Shown piece by piece: positions 11,608 through 20,920 of a DNA stretch of 64,000 nucleotides; the stretch's first letter is position 1; each line of letters begins with the position of its first letter. The stretch lies in assembly GCA_000252525.1 (NCBI GenBank), contig JH611157.1, positions 262,774 through 326,773 of the forward strand, given 5' to 3'. A program made the translations under genes and the position numbers. Source of the DNA: SAR86 cluster bacterium SAR86A. Lineage in GTDB: Bacteria; Pseudomonadota; Gammaproteobacteria; Magnimaribacterales; D2472. A model generated the notes under the pieces. The model was not told where the DNA came from. It worked only from the letters and a program-made list of their open reading frames with translations, and made no database searches.

Positions 11608-12168
11608 TTGAAAAATAAATCTTTAGATATTGCCTCATCAGTAGAGTGGATTAAATCGGGAAAAATACTTGTTCATCCAACAGAGGGTATTTGGGGTCTT
11701 GGCTGCGATGCTTTTAATGAAGATGCTGTCAATAAGATATTTAAAATAAAAAGAAGAAGTAAAAATAAGAGCTTCATACTTCTCTCAGAATCGTTAGATT
11801 TTTTAAAAAAATATATACAAGATCTCAACAAAGAGGATGAAAAATTTTTAGAAAATTATTGGCCAGGACCAGTAACATTTCTTATAAAGTATAATCAAAA
11901 CCTACCAAAGCATCTCCACACAGAAAATGAAAAGATTGCTGTAAGAGTAAGTAATCACTTACCTATAAAATCACTTTTAAAGCAATTTTCTGGACTTATG
12001 GTTTCAACATCATCTAATCTTTCTGGTGATGGCATTATTCAAGATCCAATTAAAATTCTTGAGTTTTTTGAATCAAATGATTTGGCATATTATGATGAGC
12101 AACTTGGACAAACAAAGAAACCATCCAAGATAATAGACTTAGAGTCTAAGTCTGTAATTCGTGAATAA
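11608..12168 (+). CDS. tsaC: Threonylcarbamoyl-AMP synthase (Sua5/YrdC family)
   Basis: Makes threonylcarbamoyl-adenylate for t6A37 modification of ANN-decoding tRNAs. The 186 residues match the short TsaC form. Visible are the HPTEGIWGLGCD start of the YrdC fold, the basic stretch KRRSKNKSF, the WPGPVTF block, and VSTSSNLSGD. The start is TTG, directly after the purE stop, with no other suitable start. Position in purE-tsaC-hemF-aroE matches the order seen in other gammaproteobacteria such as Vibrio. It overlaps the hemF GTG option by 8 bases. Confidence 0.92.
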   Translation: MKNKSLDIASSVEWIKSGKILVHPTEGIWGLGCDAFNEDAVNKIFKIKRRSKNKSFILLSESLDFLKKYIQDLNKEDEKFLENYWPGPVTFLIKYNQNLPKHLHTENEKIAVRVSNHLPIKSLLKQFSGLMVSTSSNLSGDGIIQDPIKILEFFESNDLAYYDEQLGQTKKPSKIIDLESKSVIRE

Positions 12169-12169
12169 A

Positions 12170-13075
12170 ATGAAGCATAAAATTGAAAATAATTTGATAA
12201 AAATACAGTCGGATATTATTAATGCTTTTGAATCTCTTGAATCCGAAAACGGCTCAATTATTTCATTAGACGAGTGGAAGCGAGAAGAAGGTGGCGGCGG
12301 TAAAACATTTGTAATAGAAAATGGATCTTTCTTTGATAAATGTGCAGTAAATTTTTCATCTATCAAAGGAAATGAATTACCCAAAACTGCATTAGCTAAT
12401 AATCTTAATAAAGAAGTTAATTATGGATATAAGGCAATGGGAGTTTCTGTTATATCACATCCAAAAAATCCAAATGTTCCAACTAGTCATATGAATGTTA
12501 GGTTATTTGGAATTTTGGATAAAAACAGTGAAATAGATGAGTGGTGGATTGGTGGGGGATATGACTTAACTCCTTTTATAGTATTTGAAGACGATATTAA
12601 AGAATGGCATAGAAATGCAAAAGCGTGTCTAGATGGAATTAATAAAGATTATTACCCCTGCTTTTCTGACAATTGTAATAATTATTTCAAAATTCCACAT
12701 AGGAACGAGAGAAGAGGAGTTGGAGGTATTTTTTTTGATAATGTTACAGATTTATCTTTAGAAAATAGTGTAAAAATGCTTGAATCTGTTGCAAATGCTT
12801 ATCTAGGATCCTACATGGAAATTGCAAATAAAAGGAAAAACATTAAATTTTCAGATACAGAAAAAGATTTTCAGCTTATTAGAAGGGGAAGATACGTAGA
12901 ATTTAACCTTATTTACGACCGAGGCACTTTATTTGGACTTCAATCAAATGGGAGAATAGAATCAATTCTGGCGTCTTTGCCAAATAATACTAAATGGCAG
13001 TATAAAAAAACAAAAGAGTACATCAGATTAGAAAAAGAGCTTTTATCAACAATTAATAAGGATTGGAATGTCTAA
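12170..13075 (+). CDS. hemF: Oxygen-dependent coproporphyrinogen III oxidase
   Basis: Converts coproporphyrinogen III to protoporphyrinogen IX in heme synthesis, using O2. About 301 residues with the family blocks EEGGGGKTFV, NPNVPTSHMN, WWIGGGYDLTP, HRNERRGVGGIFFD, LIRRGRYVEFNLIYDRGT and FGLQSNGRIESI. I chose the ATG at 12170, one base after the tsaC stop; an in-frame GTG at 12161 would add three residues. Reliance on the aerobic enzyme fits the heme-demanding cox cluster that follows. Its last 8 bases overlap aroE. Confidence 0.95.
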   Translation: MKHKIENNLIKIQSDIINAFESLESENGSIISLDEWKREEGGGGKTFVIENGSFFDKCAVNFSSIKGNELPKTALANNLNKEVNYGYKAMGVSVISHPKNPNVPTSHMNVRLFGILDKNSEIDEWWIGGGYDLTPFIVFEDDIKEWHRNAKACLDGINKDYYPCFSDNCNNYFKIPHRNERRGVGGIFFDNVTDLSLENSVKMLESVANAYLGSYMEIANKRKNIKFSDTEKDFQLIRRGRYVEFNLIYDRGTLFGLQSNGRIESILASLPNNTKWQYKKTKEYIRLEKELLSTINKDWNV

Positions 13076-13883
13076 ATTATATAAATTAGGTGTTGTTGGA
13101 GATCCAATTGAACATTCACTATCTCCTTTTATCCATTCAAGATTTTCAAGAGAAACGAATATCAATATTGAGTACTTGCCTTTTAAAGTAAAGCAAGATG
13201 ATTTTGCACCCTTCGTTTCTGAGTTTTTCAAAGACTCTTTGTCAAAGGGTCTTAACATAACGCTTCCTCATAAAAAAAATGCTTCAATGCTTGATGGAGT
13301 AATTTCAAAAGAAGCAAAGTATATAAATGCTGTAAATACTATTGTTAAAGATGAGAAGAAAATTTTTTTATACTCAACCGATGGCGTGGGCTTTATTGAT
13401 GATATTAAAAACAAAGGATTTATGTTTGAGGACAACAAAATTTTGATAATAGGCGCTGGCGGTGCTGCAGAAAGTATTCTATATACAGTTGCTCATAATA
13501 AGCCTAAAGAAATAACTTTGTATAACCGGACTATTGAAAAGGCCGAAAAGTTATGTCGAAAATATTCTCATATTTCTAAAACAGAATCTGTCCTTGATCA
13601 TAACAGCCCATATGACATAGTTATTAATAGCAGCTCAGCTGGACTTACAGGTGAATTTAGACCGATTGAAGAATTAAATATATCAAAAAGTACCATTTTC
13701 TATGACTTAAATTATTCACTGACTGAAACTCCTTTTTGTAAATGGGCAAAAGGAATTTCTAATAATGTTTATGACGGAATTGGCATGTTGGTTCATCAAG
13801 CCGCACATTCTTATAATATGTGGTTCGGTATTTTTCCTGATACAAATAAAGTAATTCAAGATATTGAGGATATGAGAGGATGA
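13068..13883 (+). CDS. aroE: Shikimate dehydrogenase
   Basis: NADPH-dependent reduction of 3-dehydroshikimate in aromatic amino acid synthesis. The 271 residues have the shikimate-binding segment PIEHSLSPFIHS, the catalytic-lysine block NITLPHKKN, the nucleotide-binding GAGGAAESI, and the substrate-closing motif INSSSAGLTG. The start codon lies inside the last codons of hemF, and the 3' end overlaps the next gene by 4 bases, so the three genes are translationally linked. Confidence 0.95.
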   Translation: MSKLYKLGVVGDPIEHSLSPFIHSRFSRETNINIEYLPFKVKQDDFAPFVSEFFKDSLSKGLNITLPHKKNASMLDGVISKEAKYINAVNTIVKDEKKIFLYSTDGVGFIDDIKNKGFMFEDNKILIIGAGGAAESILYTVAHNKPKEITLYNRTIEKAEKLCRKYSHISKTESVLDHNSPYDIVINSSSAGLTGEFRPIEELNISKSTIFYDLNYSLTETPFCKWAKGISNNVYDGIGMLVHQAAHSYNMWFGIFPDTNKVIQDIEDMRG

Positions 13884-14089
13884 AACGGTTTGTTCAATTT
13901 ATTGCTGGAGCAATTTGTCCAGATTGCAAAAGCAAAGATACAATCGCCCTTAATCCAACTAATGACGAAATCTATTGCGTTAAATGTAATTTTGTCGAAA
14001 AAAGACCAGAGACTAATGATCTAAAAAAAAATGAAGAAATAAAAGTTATAAACATCAAAGATTATAAAAAGAACAAAGACAACAAATAA
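13880..14089 (+). CDS. yheV: YheV-family putative zinc-ribbon protein
   Basis: Small 69-residue protein of the YheV family (TIGR02443/DUF2387), function unknown. Two CxxC knuckles, CPDC (C13, C16) and CVKC (C33, C36), are spaced as in a single zinc ribbon. The N-terminal R-F-x-x-F-I-A-G-A-x-C pattern is the family hallmark. The C-terminal third is lysine-rich and probably disordered. It overlaps aroE by 4 bases (ATGA). Metal binding is inferred from the cysteines. Confidence 0.8.
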   Translation: MKRFVQFIAGAICPDCKSKDTIALNPTNDEIYCVKCNFVEKRPETNDLKKNEEIKVINIKDYKKNKDNK

Positions 14090-14145
14090 TAGAAATTAGT
14101 CAATTAAAACGATATTATATTTCTCGAAAAATTTTGCGATTTCCT

Positions 14146-14174
14146 TTGTTGTATATATATAAATGACTTATAAT
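14146..14174 (+). promoter_or_regulatory. Probable sigma-70 promoter of the cox cluster
   Basis: TTGTTG (14146-14151) and TATAAT (14169-14174) are separated by exactly 17 bases, a near-ideal housekeeping promoter. Transcription would start near 14181, about 45 bases before coxB. The 135-base gap holds no gene. I see no operator-like palindrome in it. Confidence 0.65.
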
Positions 14175-14224
14175 GCATCATAAGTAAATTTTATTATAAA
14201 GACACACTTGTTTTTGGGCGGATA

Positions 14225-15376
14225 ATGTTTTTTAGACTATTCTCAATCTTACAGAAGAAGGCATTCTTTGCTCTTCTTTTTATATTAAATACTCCTTTAC
14301 TGAACGCGGATTGGTTTGCTCTAAACATGACCAGAGGAATTACAGATATCAGCAACGAAGTATTTGAGCTTCATATGCTTATATTTTGGATTTGTGTAGC
14401 TATAGGTGTTTTAGTATTTTCCGTAATGTTCTATTCGATGTGGGCACATACCAAAAAGAAAAATCCAGTTCCTGCAAAATTCCATGAAAATCACAAATTA
14501 GAAATTGCATGGACAATAATTCCTTTTCTTATTCTTATTGCAATGGCTGTTCCTGCATCAAAGACACTTGTAAAAATTTACGATGATGAGGCTGGCGATA
14601 TAAATATTCAGGTAACTGGATATCAATGGAAATGGCAATACAGGTATTTAGAGGATGATGTTAGTTTTTTCTCAAATCTTTCAACAGATTTAGATGAAAT
14701 TTATAACTTAGTTCCAAAAGGCGAAAACTATCTTCAAGAAGTTGATGAAATGGTTGTTATTCCTGCAGGTAAAAAAGTTAGATTTTTAATAACTGCAAAC
14801 GATGTAATCCATTCATGGTGGATGCCTGCTTTTGCTATTAAACAAGACGCTATACCAGGATTTGTAAATACCGCCTGGACTATTGTTGATGAGCCTGGGA
14901 TTTACAGAGGAAAATGTACAGAGCTTTGTGGGAAAAACCATGGCTTTATGCCGATTGTCGTTAAAGTTGTTGAACAAGATGAGTATGACGAATGGGTATA
15001 TGGAAAAAAACAAGAAGCAATCAAACTTGCTGAACTAACAACTAAAGAATGGACAGCTGAGGAGCTGGTTACAAGAGGTGAGAGTATATATGAAGTAAAT
15101 TGTGTTGCATGTCATCAAACCTCAGGCGAAGGTATTACTGGAATTTTTCCAGCCCTTGCTGGTAGTGATATCGTTATGAATAATAAGGACAGAAATATTG
15201 AGATTTTAATGGAAGGCGTTCAAGGTGCAGCAATGAACTCTTTTAGTTATTTATCAGAAGTAGAGCTCGCAGCAGTTATTACCTACACGAGACAATCCTG
15301 GGGTAATGCTGAAAAGGGCGATGGCGAAATAGTTGTCCCTAAAGATATTGTAGATTACAAAGAACCAAAAATTTAA
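14225..15376 (+). CDS. coxB: Cytochrome c oxidase subunit II with fused cytochrome c domain
   Basis: Accepts electrons from the periplasmic cytochrome c pool through the CuA centre. The 383-residue protein has a signal-like N-terminus, two transmembrane helices (about 45-65 and 92-110) and a CuA domain. The visible CuA ligands are H196, C231, C235, H239 and M242, in CTELCGKNHGFM. A C-terminal cytochrome c domain has heme site CVACH (C293, C296, H297). This is the caa3-like arrangement, with a heme c built into subunit II, and is common in gammaproteobacterial cox clusters. It is the first gene after the promoter; coxA follows after 14 bases. Confidence 0.95.
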   Translation: MFFRLFSILQKKAFFALLFILNTPLLNADWFALNMTRGITDISNEVFELHMLIFWICVAIGVLVFSVMFYSMWAHTKKKNPVPAKFHENHKLEIAWTIIPFLILIAMAVPASKTLVKIYDDEAGDINIQVTGYQWKWQYRYLEDDVSFFSNLSTDLDEIYNLVPKGENYLQEVDEMVVIPAGKKVRFLITANDVIHSWWMPAFAIKQDAIPGFVNTAWTIVDEPGIYRGKCTELCGKNHGFMPIVVKVVEQDEYDEWVYGKKQEAIKLAELTTKEWTAEELVTRGESIYEVNCVACHQTSGEGITGIFPALAGSDIVMNNKDRNIEILMEGVQGAAMNSFSYLSEVELAAVITYTRQSWGNAEKGDGEIVVPKDIVDYKEPKI

Positions 15377-15390
15377 AATAGGAAATTATT

Positions 15391-16974
15391 ATGAGTGCAG
15401 TTATAGAAAATCATCATGACGACCACCATCACGGTCCTGCCAAAGGTATAACAAGGTGGTTGTACACAACCAACCATAAAGATATAGGAACACTCTACTT
15501 ATGGTTTAGTTTTGCCATGTTCTTAATTGGTGGAGCTATGGCTATGGTCATCAGAGCGGAGCTTTTCCAACCAGGCATGCAGATCGTTGAACCAGAATTT
15601 TATAACCAAATGATTACATTGCATGGCTTGATTATGATTTTTGGTGGAGTCATGCCTGCTTTTGTTGGTTTGGCAAATTGGCTGGTTCCAATGATGATTG
15701 GTGCGCCAGACATGGCACTACCTAGAATGAATAACTTAAGTTTTTGGATATTGCCTTTTGCGTTTTTTATTCTTTTATCTTCTTTATTTATGGAAGGAGG
15801 AGCACCCAATTTTGGCTGGACTTTTTATGCTCCACTTTCAACAACATATGCACCACCTAGTGTGACGTTCTTTATTTTTTCTGTTCATATAATGGGAGCT
15901 TCCTCAATAATGGGAGCGATAAATGTTGTTGTAACAATTATGAACATGAGAGCTCCAGGTGTTTCATTAATGAAAATGCCACTTTTTGTTTGGTCATGGT
16001 TAATCACTGCATACTTATTGATTGCTGTGATGCCTGTTTTGGCTGGTGCTGTGACAATGATGTTAATGGATATTCACTTTGGTACAAGCTTCTTTAACGC
16101 AGCCGGAGGCGGAGATCCAGTTCTTTTTCAACATATATTTTGGTTCTTTGGGCACCCAGAAGTTTATATAATGATATTGCCGGCTTTTGGAATTGTTTCT
16201 CACATAATCGAAACTTTTTCTAGAAAACAACTCTTTGGATATTCCTCAATGGTTTGGGCTATGCTCTCTATTGCAATTCTCTCTTTTGTTGTTTGGGCAC
16301 ATCATATGTTTACAGTAGGACTTCCTTTAGCTGCAGAAATATTTTTTATGTGGGCAACAATGCTTATTGCTGTTCCTACTGGTGTAAAAGTTTTTAATTG
16401 GGTAGCTACAATGTTTAGAGGCTCATTAACTTTCGAAACTCCAATGTTGTTCGCGATAGCATTCGTCGTTCTATTTACAATCGGTGGATTATCAGGATTA
16501 ATGCTTGCTATTGTTCCAGCAGATTTTCAATATCATGATACTTATTTTGTTGTTGCGCACTTCCACTATGTATTAGTACCTGGAGCTATATTCTCCATTA
16601 TGGCAGCAGTTTATTATTGGATACCTAAATGGTCTGGAAACATGTATGACGAGAGATTAGGTAAACTTCATTTTTGGTTGTCATTCATTGGTGTTAACGT
16701 GACTTTTTTCCCACAGCATTTTATCGGTTTGGCTGGCATGCCAAGAAGATATCCAGATTACGCTTTAGTTTTTGCTGATTGGAATATGGTTTCAAGTGTT
16801 GGAGCTTTCCTATTTGGCTTCTCTCAATTACTTTTCCTTTTTATTGTTATTAAAACTGTGATGGGTGGTAAAAAAGCAACTGATCAAGTTTGGGATGGAG
16901 CGAAAGGACTTGAATGGACAGTAGCTTCACCTGCTCCTTATCATACATTTTCTACTCCACCTAAGGTTGATTAA
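15391..16974 (+). CDS. coxA: Cytochrome c oxidase subunit I
   Basis: Catalytic subunit reducing O2 to water and pumping protons in the inner membrane. The 527 residues form 12 predicted helices. Visible are HPEVY, with the CuB His and cross-linked Tyr; WAHHMFTVG, with the two further CuB His; and YHDTYFVVAHFHYVL, with the heme a3 and heme a ligands. The N-terminus is histidine-rich (NHHDDHHHG). The start has an AGGAAATT upstream. The stop overlaps the next start (TAATG). Confidence 0.97.
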   Translation: MSAVIENHHDDHHHGPAKGITRWLYTTNHKDIGTLYLWFSFAMFLIGGAMAMVIRAELFQPGMQIVEPEFYNQMITLHGLIMIFGGVMPAFVGLANWLVPMMIGAPDMALPRMNNLSFWILPFAFFILLSSLFMEGGAPNFGWTFYAPLSTTYAPPSVTFFIFSVHIMGASSIMGAINVVVTIMNMRAPGVSLMKMPLFVWSWLITAYLLIAVMPVLAGAVTMMLMDIHFGTSFFNAAGGGDPVLFQHIFWFFGHPEVYIMILPAFGIVSHIIETFSRKQLFGYSSMVWAMLSIAILSFVVWAHHMFTVGLPLAAEIFFMWATMLIAVPTGVKVFNWVATMFRGSLTFETPMLFAIAFVVLFTIGGLSGLMLAIVPADFQYHDTYFVVAHFHYVLVPGAIFSIMAAVYYWIPKWSGNMYDERLGKLHFWLSFIGVNVTFFPQHFIGLAGMPRRYPDYALVFADWNMVSSVGAFLFGFSQLLFLFIVIKTVMGGKKATDQVWDGAKGLEWTVASPAPYHTFSTPPKVD

Positions 16975-17531
16975 TGAAAAAAGAAGCAAAAAAAACATTA
17001 ATTAGGCTAGTCGTAGCAGTTCCGTTAATGTTTGCTTTTGGTTTTGCTTTAGTGCCTTTGTATGATGTTTTTTGTGAAGTAACTGGCATTAACGGGAAGG
17101 TATTCCAGTCTGAACATTCCGAAGAATTAGTAACAGAAGATGGAAGACAGATAGCGCTTCAATTTATATCAACTAATAATGAAAACATGCCGTGGACATT
17201 TAAACCATCTGAACAAGTTTTAAGTATCCAGACTGGTAAATATCACACTGCAACTTTTTATGTGAAAAATACTACGAATAAAACTATGATGGCTCAAGCA
17301 GTTCCAAGCGTCGCACCTTCAAATGCTGCAGAACACTTAAAAAAGCTTGAATGTTTTTGTTTCGAACAACAAGTCTTGAAGCCTGGTGAAGAAGCATTAT
17401 TGCCAGTAAAGCTATTGGTTTCAAATGAGTTACCATCAAATATAAAAAATATTATTCTGTCCTATACTATATTTGATATAACTGACTACAGTGAGAAAAC
17501 ATTAGCCCATCATCAGATGGATATGGAGTAA
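16974..17531 (+). CDS. ctaG: Cytochrome c oxidase assembly protein CtaG/Cox11
   Basis: Copper chaperone that delivers copper to the CuB site of subunit I. The 185 residues comprise one N-terminal transmembrane helix (about 11-30) and a periplasmic Ig-like domain with the copper motif CFCFEQQ. Its place between coxA and coxC is the classical one. Start overlaps coxA by 1 base; coxC begins 4 bases after the stop. Confidence 0.95.
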   Translation: MKKEAKKTLIRLVVAVPLMFAFGFALVPLYDVFCEVTGINGKVFQSEHSEELVTEDGRQIALQFISTNNENMPWTFKPSEQVLSIQTGKYHTATFYVKNTTNKTMMAQAVPSVAPSNAAEHLKKLECFCFEQQVLKPGEEALLPVKLLVSNELPSNIKNIILSYTIFDITDYSEKTLAHHQMDME

Positions 17532-17535
17532 AAAA

Positions 17536-18450
17536 ATGAGTGGGGGAAGCTATTACGTACCAGATCAAAGCAGATTTCCAATATTTATGGCTTTCTCTTT
17601 GTTTCTTCTTGTCATGGGCGCATCTAGCACAATTAATAATTTAGATGACCCAACTAGTAATTCGGTATACATACTATATACAGGTTTTGCATGTCTGTTT
17701 TTGACATTGTTTTTTTGGTTCAGACAAGTAATAAAAGAACATCTTGCTGGACTAGATTCAAATCAATTAAAACAATCTTATGTGTATGGCATGGCTTGGT
17801 TCATATTTTCTGAAGTAATGTTTTTTGCTGCTTTTTTTGGAGCTTTATTTTACGTAAGAACATTCGCAGTACCTTGGTTAGCTGGAGATGGAGCTAAGGG
17901 TGGAGCAATAACAGCAATTGAGTTATGGCCTGCGTTTGAATCTGCTTGGCCTGTTATGACAACCCCAGATCAGGGAAATGAATATGATTTAGCTAAGAAA
18001 AGCATGGCATGGCCAGGCTGGAATCATGCTCTACAGTGGTTACCACTTTGGAATACAATTGTGCTCCTAAGCTCTTCATGGACTGTTCATCTTGCTCATC
18101 TTGGTTTAAAAAAAGGAAACAGGAAAAAGTTTAATGCTTATCTCGGAGTGACTGTATTATTGGCACTGATTTTTGTTGGACTCCAGGCTCTGGAATATTA
18201 TGAGGCTTACGCACATTATGGCCTTACATTGAACTCTGGTATCTATGGCTCAACCTTCTTTATGCTGACGGGTTTTCATGGTTTCCATGTAATGATGGGA
18301 GGCATCATGTTAGCTGTTATGCTTGCTAGATCAGTTTTTGCAGGTCATTTTGAACAACATGATCATTTTGGTTTCGAAGCTGCTTCTTGGTATTGGCATT
18401 TTGTTGATGTAGTTTGGCTGATGCTTTTTTTATTTGTCTATATTCTATAA
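17536..18450 (+). CDS. coxC: Cytochrome c oxidase subunit III
   Basis: Seven-helix structural subunit of the oxidase. In 304 residues the family features are visible: FWFRQV, FIFSEVMFFAAFFGALFY, HLALLG-like HLAHLGLKKG, LGLQALEYYEA-type LQALEYYEAYAHYG, FFMLTGFHGFHVMMG and SWYWHFVDVVWLMLF. The protein carries an extra periplasmic segment around residues 115-160, as usual for this oxidase type. It is immediately convergent with the DUF2909 gene, with no spacer. Confidence 0.96.
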   Translation: MSGGSYYVPDQSRFPIFMAFSLFLLVMGASSTINNLDDPTSNSVYILYTGFACLFLTLFFWFRQVIKEHLAGLDSNQLKQSYVYGMAWFIFSEVMFFAAFFGALFYVRTFAVPWLAGDGAKGGAITAIELWPAFESAWPVMTTPDQGNEYDLAKKSMAWPGWNHALQWLPLWNTIVLLSSSWTVHLAHLGLKKGNRKKFNAYLGVTVLLALIFVGLQALEYYEAYAHYGLTLNSGIYGSTFFMLTGFHGFHVMMGGIMLAVMLARSVFAGHFEQHDHFGFEAASWYWHFVDVVWLMLFLFVYIL

Positions 18451-18669
18451 TTAAGAGTCTTGCCAAGGAACGCTGTTACCTAGCTCGCCAGTGTAAAGAC
18501 CAATCGCAATCAATATGATTAAAACTGTAGCAAAGAAAACTCTAAGGCCTAGCAGATAAACAGTTCTTTTTCTTCCAGTCTCACCCTTATCTACGAGCAG
18601 AAAAAAAAGACCACCAGCAAGAGAGAGAAGCAAAAGAGGTATTACGATATAAATTAAAGTGGTAATCAT
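18451..18669 (-). CDS. DUF2909-family twin-transmembrane protein
   Basis: 72-residue protein with two predicted membrane helices (about 4-26 and 38-60) separated by a charged KGETGRKR loop, typical of the DUF2909 family. Genes of this family are found on the opposite strand between coxC and SURF1 in many gammaproteobacterial cox clusters, exactly as here. The function is unknown; a role in oxidase assembly is only inferred from position. Confidence 0.75.
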   Translation of the reverse strand: MITTLIYIVIPLLLLSLAGGLFFLLVDKGETGRKRTVYLLGLRVFFATVLIILIAIGLYTGELGNSVPWQDS

Positions 18670-18703
18670 AATAAAATTTTAAAGCATATATACTTTTATA
18701 GAT

Positions 18704-19405
18704 ATGAAAAAAAATAAATTTAATCCAGGCGTAAGAATATCAATATTTTTTGTTTTTTTTGCTATTGTTTTTTTCTCCCTCGGACTTTGGCAGATCGAGA
18801 GAGGGCAATCGAAAACCGATCTTTTAAAAGAGTTTAAAAATAATACATTACAGGAACCTAACTATCTAACCGAAGCATCTAAGAAATGGGACAGAGTTTT
18901 TGTAGAAGGGAAATGGGATTCATCCCAGCAAATGTTGATTGATAACGTTATTAATAGGGGTGTAGCAGGTTATAAAGTTTTAACACCATTTAGGATTGCT
19001 GAAACTAACGAAGTTATTTTGATTGATCGAGGATGGATTAAAGGAAATAAATCTAGGGACGATCTTCCAAATGTTAATATGGTTGAAACCTTTGAAAAAG
19101 TTAGTGGAATTTTGGAGTATCCAGAACTTGGACTAGTTTTGTCCGATGAACTAATTTCTGATGCTTGGCCAAAAGTATCACAGACTAAAAACCTAGAAAT
19201 CATCACAAAAGAATACAATGAAAAAATTTATCCTCTAATTTTACTAGCGGACCCAACCAGTAAAAATAGTCTTGAATATATTAAAATTAACCCAACAAAT
19301 ATGACACCAGTAAAGCATTATGGATATTCAGCTCAGTGGTTTTTAATGTTTATAGTTCTATGTGTCATGTATGTATGGTTCGGATTTAAAAAAAATGAAA
19401 AGTAA
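18704..19405 (+). CDS. SURF1-family cytochrome oxidase biogenesis protein
   Basis: Assembly factor thought to help insert heme A into subunit I. The 233 residues have an N-terminal helix (about 11-28, with the family LGLWQ) and a periplasmic domain with DRGWI. A C-terminal helix (about 210-228) follows HYGYSAQWF, which is the SURF1 signature (xHxxYAxQWF). It starts a second plus-strand run, 34 bases from the divergent DUF2909 start. The stop overlaps the next gene's ATG region. Confidence 0.92.
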   Translation: MKKNKFNPGVRISIFFVFFAIVFFSLGLWQIERGQSKTDLLKEFKNNTLQEPNYLTEASKKWDRVFVEGKWDSSQQMLIDNVINRGVAGYKVLTPFRIAETNEVILIDRGWIKGNKSRDDLPNVNMVETFEKVSGILEYPELGLVLSDELISDAWPKVSQTKNLEIITKEYNEKIYPLILLADPTSKNSLEYIKINPTNMTPVKHYGYSAQWFLMFIVLCVMYVWFGFKKNEK

Positions 19406-19946
19406 GTTTTTCTTAGCAGTATTATTGTTAACACCAATTTTGGTGGTTACATTTTCTACTTTATATTTTCTGATGGGAATGTCGCCAGAAGGTACAAAAA
19501 ATAATGGAGTTTTTTTCAAGAGTTATTTTGATTTAAATGACTTTAAAAACGGTGAAGGAAAACAAGATTTATTAAAATTCGATGATGGTAAATGGATATT
19601 ATCAGTTTATGTTACAGACATAGAGGCAAGCAAAGAATCTATATATTTAGCCAGACAACTAAATGTTGCATTAAATAGAGACATCAACAAATTAAAAAGA
19701 GTTATGTTTTATTCGAATAAATTGTTACAAGATGATCTTGAAGAAATTAAGTCGCTATATCCTCGCTTAGAAATTGTAGAAGATAGTAACGGAGTTTTAC
19801 TAAATGTATTACAAAGAAACTCAATGCTGGACTTTAATTCCGAAAATCCAATATTTGTAATTGATCCGTATGGAAGGGCTGTGATGTATTTTTTGCCTGA
19901 TACTGATCCCAAGTTAATTCTTAAAGACCTAAAGGTGCTAATCTAA
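19395..19946 (+). CDS. Conserved cox-cluster membrane-anchored protein of unknown function
   Basis: 183 residues counting from the ATG at 19395, which overlaps the SURF1 stop by 11 bases. An upstream in-frame start at 19362 would add 11 non-hydrophobic residues and is less likely. One N-terminal helix (about 4-26) is followed by a soluble domain of about 150 residues with no cysteine and no motif I recognise; D-P-Y-G-R-A near the end recalls thioredoxin-fold proteins such as SCO, but this is weak. A similar unnamed gene sits between SURF1 and heme A synthase in Pseudomonas cox clusters. An assembly role is inference. Confidence 0.75.
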   Translation: MKSKFFLAVLLLTPILVVTFSTLYFLMGMSPEGTKNNGVFFKSYFDLNDFKNGEGKQDLLKFDDGKWILSVYVTDIEASKESIYLARQLNVALNRDINKLKRVMFYSNKLLQDDLEEIKSLYPRLEIVEDSNGVLLNVLQRNSMLDFNSENPIFVIDPYGRAVMYFLPDTDPKLILKDLKVLI

Positions 19947-20920
19947 TGAATCAAATAAAAAATCTTTCTTTAATAGGTATATTCATGGCTTTCGTTGTGA
20001 TTGCTCTGGGAGCATGGACCAGACTGGTAGACGCTGGATTAGGTTGTCCAGATTGGCCTGGATGTTATGGCTTTGTATTTTGGCCAAATGATGAGGCAGA
20101 GATAGCTTTAGCAGAAAGTAGATTCCCTATGTTTCCATACGATATTAATAAAGCGATACCTGAACAAGTCCATAGATTATTTGCAGCATCACTTGGTTTA
20201 TTAGCAATAATTTTGGTTTACCTATCTTTTAATAAAACAAATAATAAATCTATGCAAAGATGGTCAGCCTTTCTTCTATTGCTAATCTGTTGTCAGGGTT
20301 TATTCGGGTACTTAACTGTAAGCCTCAAACTATTGCCGATAATTGTGACTATTCATCTGTTCGGTGGTTTTGCTACATTAACGCTTTTATATTTTATCTA
20401 CTTGAAGTCTAGAAATTTTGAAATATTAAACCAAATGAATATATCAGGTCTCAAAACTATAGCTGCGATAGCTATGCTTGTATTAATTCTTCAGATATTT
20501 TTAGGGGTTTGGACGAGCACTAATTACGCATCATTAGCTTGTGCTGATTTTCCTACATGTCAAGGCAGCTATATACCTGAAATGGATTTCAAGAGTGGAT
20601 TTAATCTAAATCAAGAAGTTGGACCTAATTATTTGTATGGGCTTCTTGATAATCCTGCAAGAGTAGCTATTCACTATTCACATAGAATATCAGCCCTGTT
20701 TGTTACATTAATATTTTTAATTTTAATGTCGAGATTATGGTTTTCAGATGCAGCACCTCTTGCATCAACATTAGGGATTTTATTGCTAACTCAAATAACT
20801 TTAGGAATTATTAATGTTGTTTACGTTCTGCCATTGTATGTAGCGATTGCTCATAACTTAGTTGCAGCATGTCTATTATTGGCAATGTTTACAGTTAATT
20901 ATTTAGCTTGGAAAAAATGA
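19946..20920 (+). CDS. ctaA: Heme A synthase (CtaA/COX15)
   Basis: Oxidises the C8 methyl of heme O to give heme A for the oxidase. 324 residues, 8 predicted helices, with the family start GAWTRLVDAGLGCPDWPGC containing the conserved Cys pair. A second pair is in CADFPTC. Conserved His residues lie in EQVHR, IHLFGG, YSHR and AHNL. Start overlaps the preceding gene by 1 base and the end overlaps ctaB by 4. Confidence 0.94.
   Translation: MNQIKNLSLIGIFMAFVVIALGAWTRLVDAGLGCPDWPGCYGFVFWPNDEAEIALAESRFPMFPYDINKAIPEQVHRLFAASLGLLAIILVYLSFNKTNNKSMQRWSAFLLLLICCQGLFGYLTVSLKLLPIIVTIHLFGGFATLTLLYFIYLKSRNFEILNQMNISGLKTIAAIAMLVLILQIFLGVWTSTNYASLACADFPTCQGSYIPEMDFKSGFNLNQEVGPNYLYGLLDNPARVAIHYSHRISALFVTLIFLILMSRLWFSDAAPLASTLGILLLTQITLGIINVVYVLPLYVAIAHNLVAACLLLAMFTVNYLAWKK

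Noticed and set aside
14090..14224. Search for a regulatory palindrome in the cox promoter gap
   Set aside because: Apart from the -35/-10 pair I saw no convincing inverted repeat or riboswitch-like structure.
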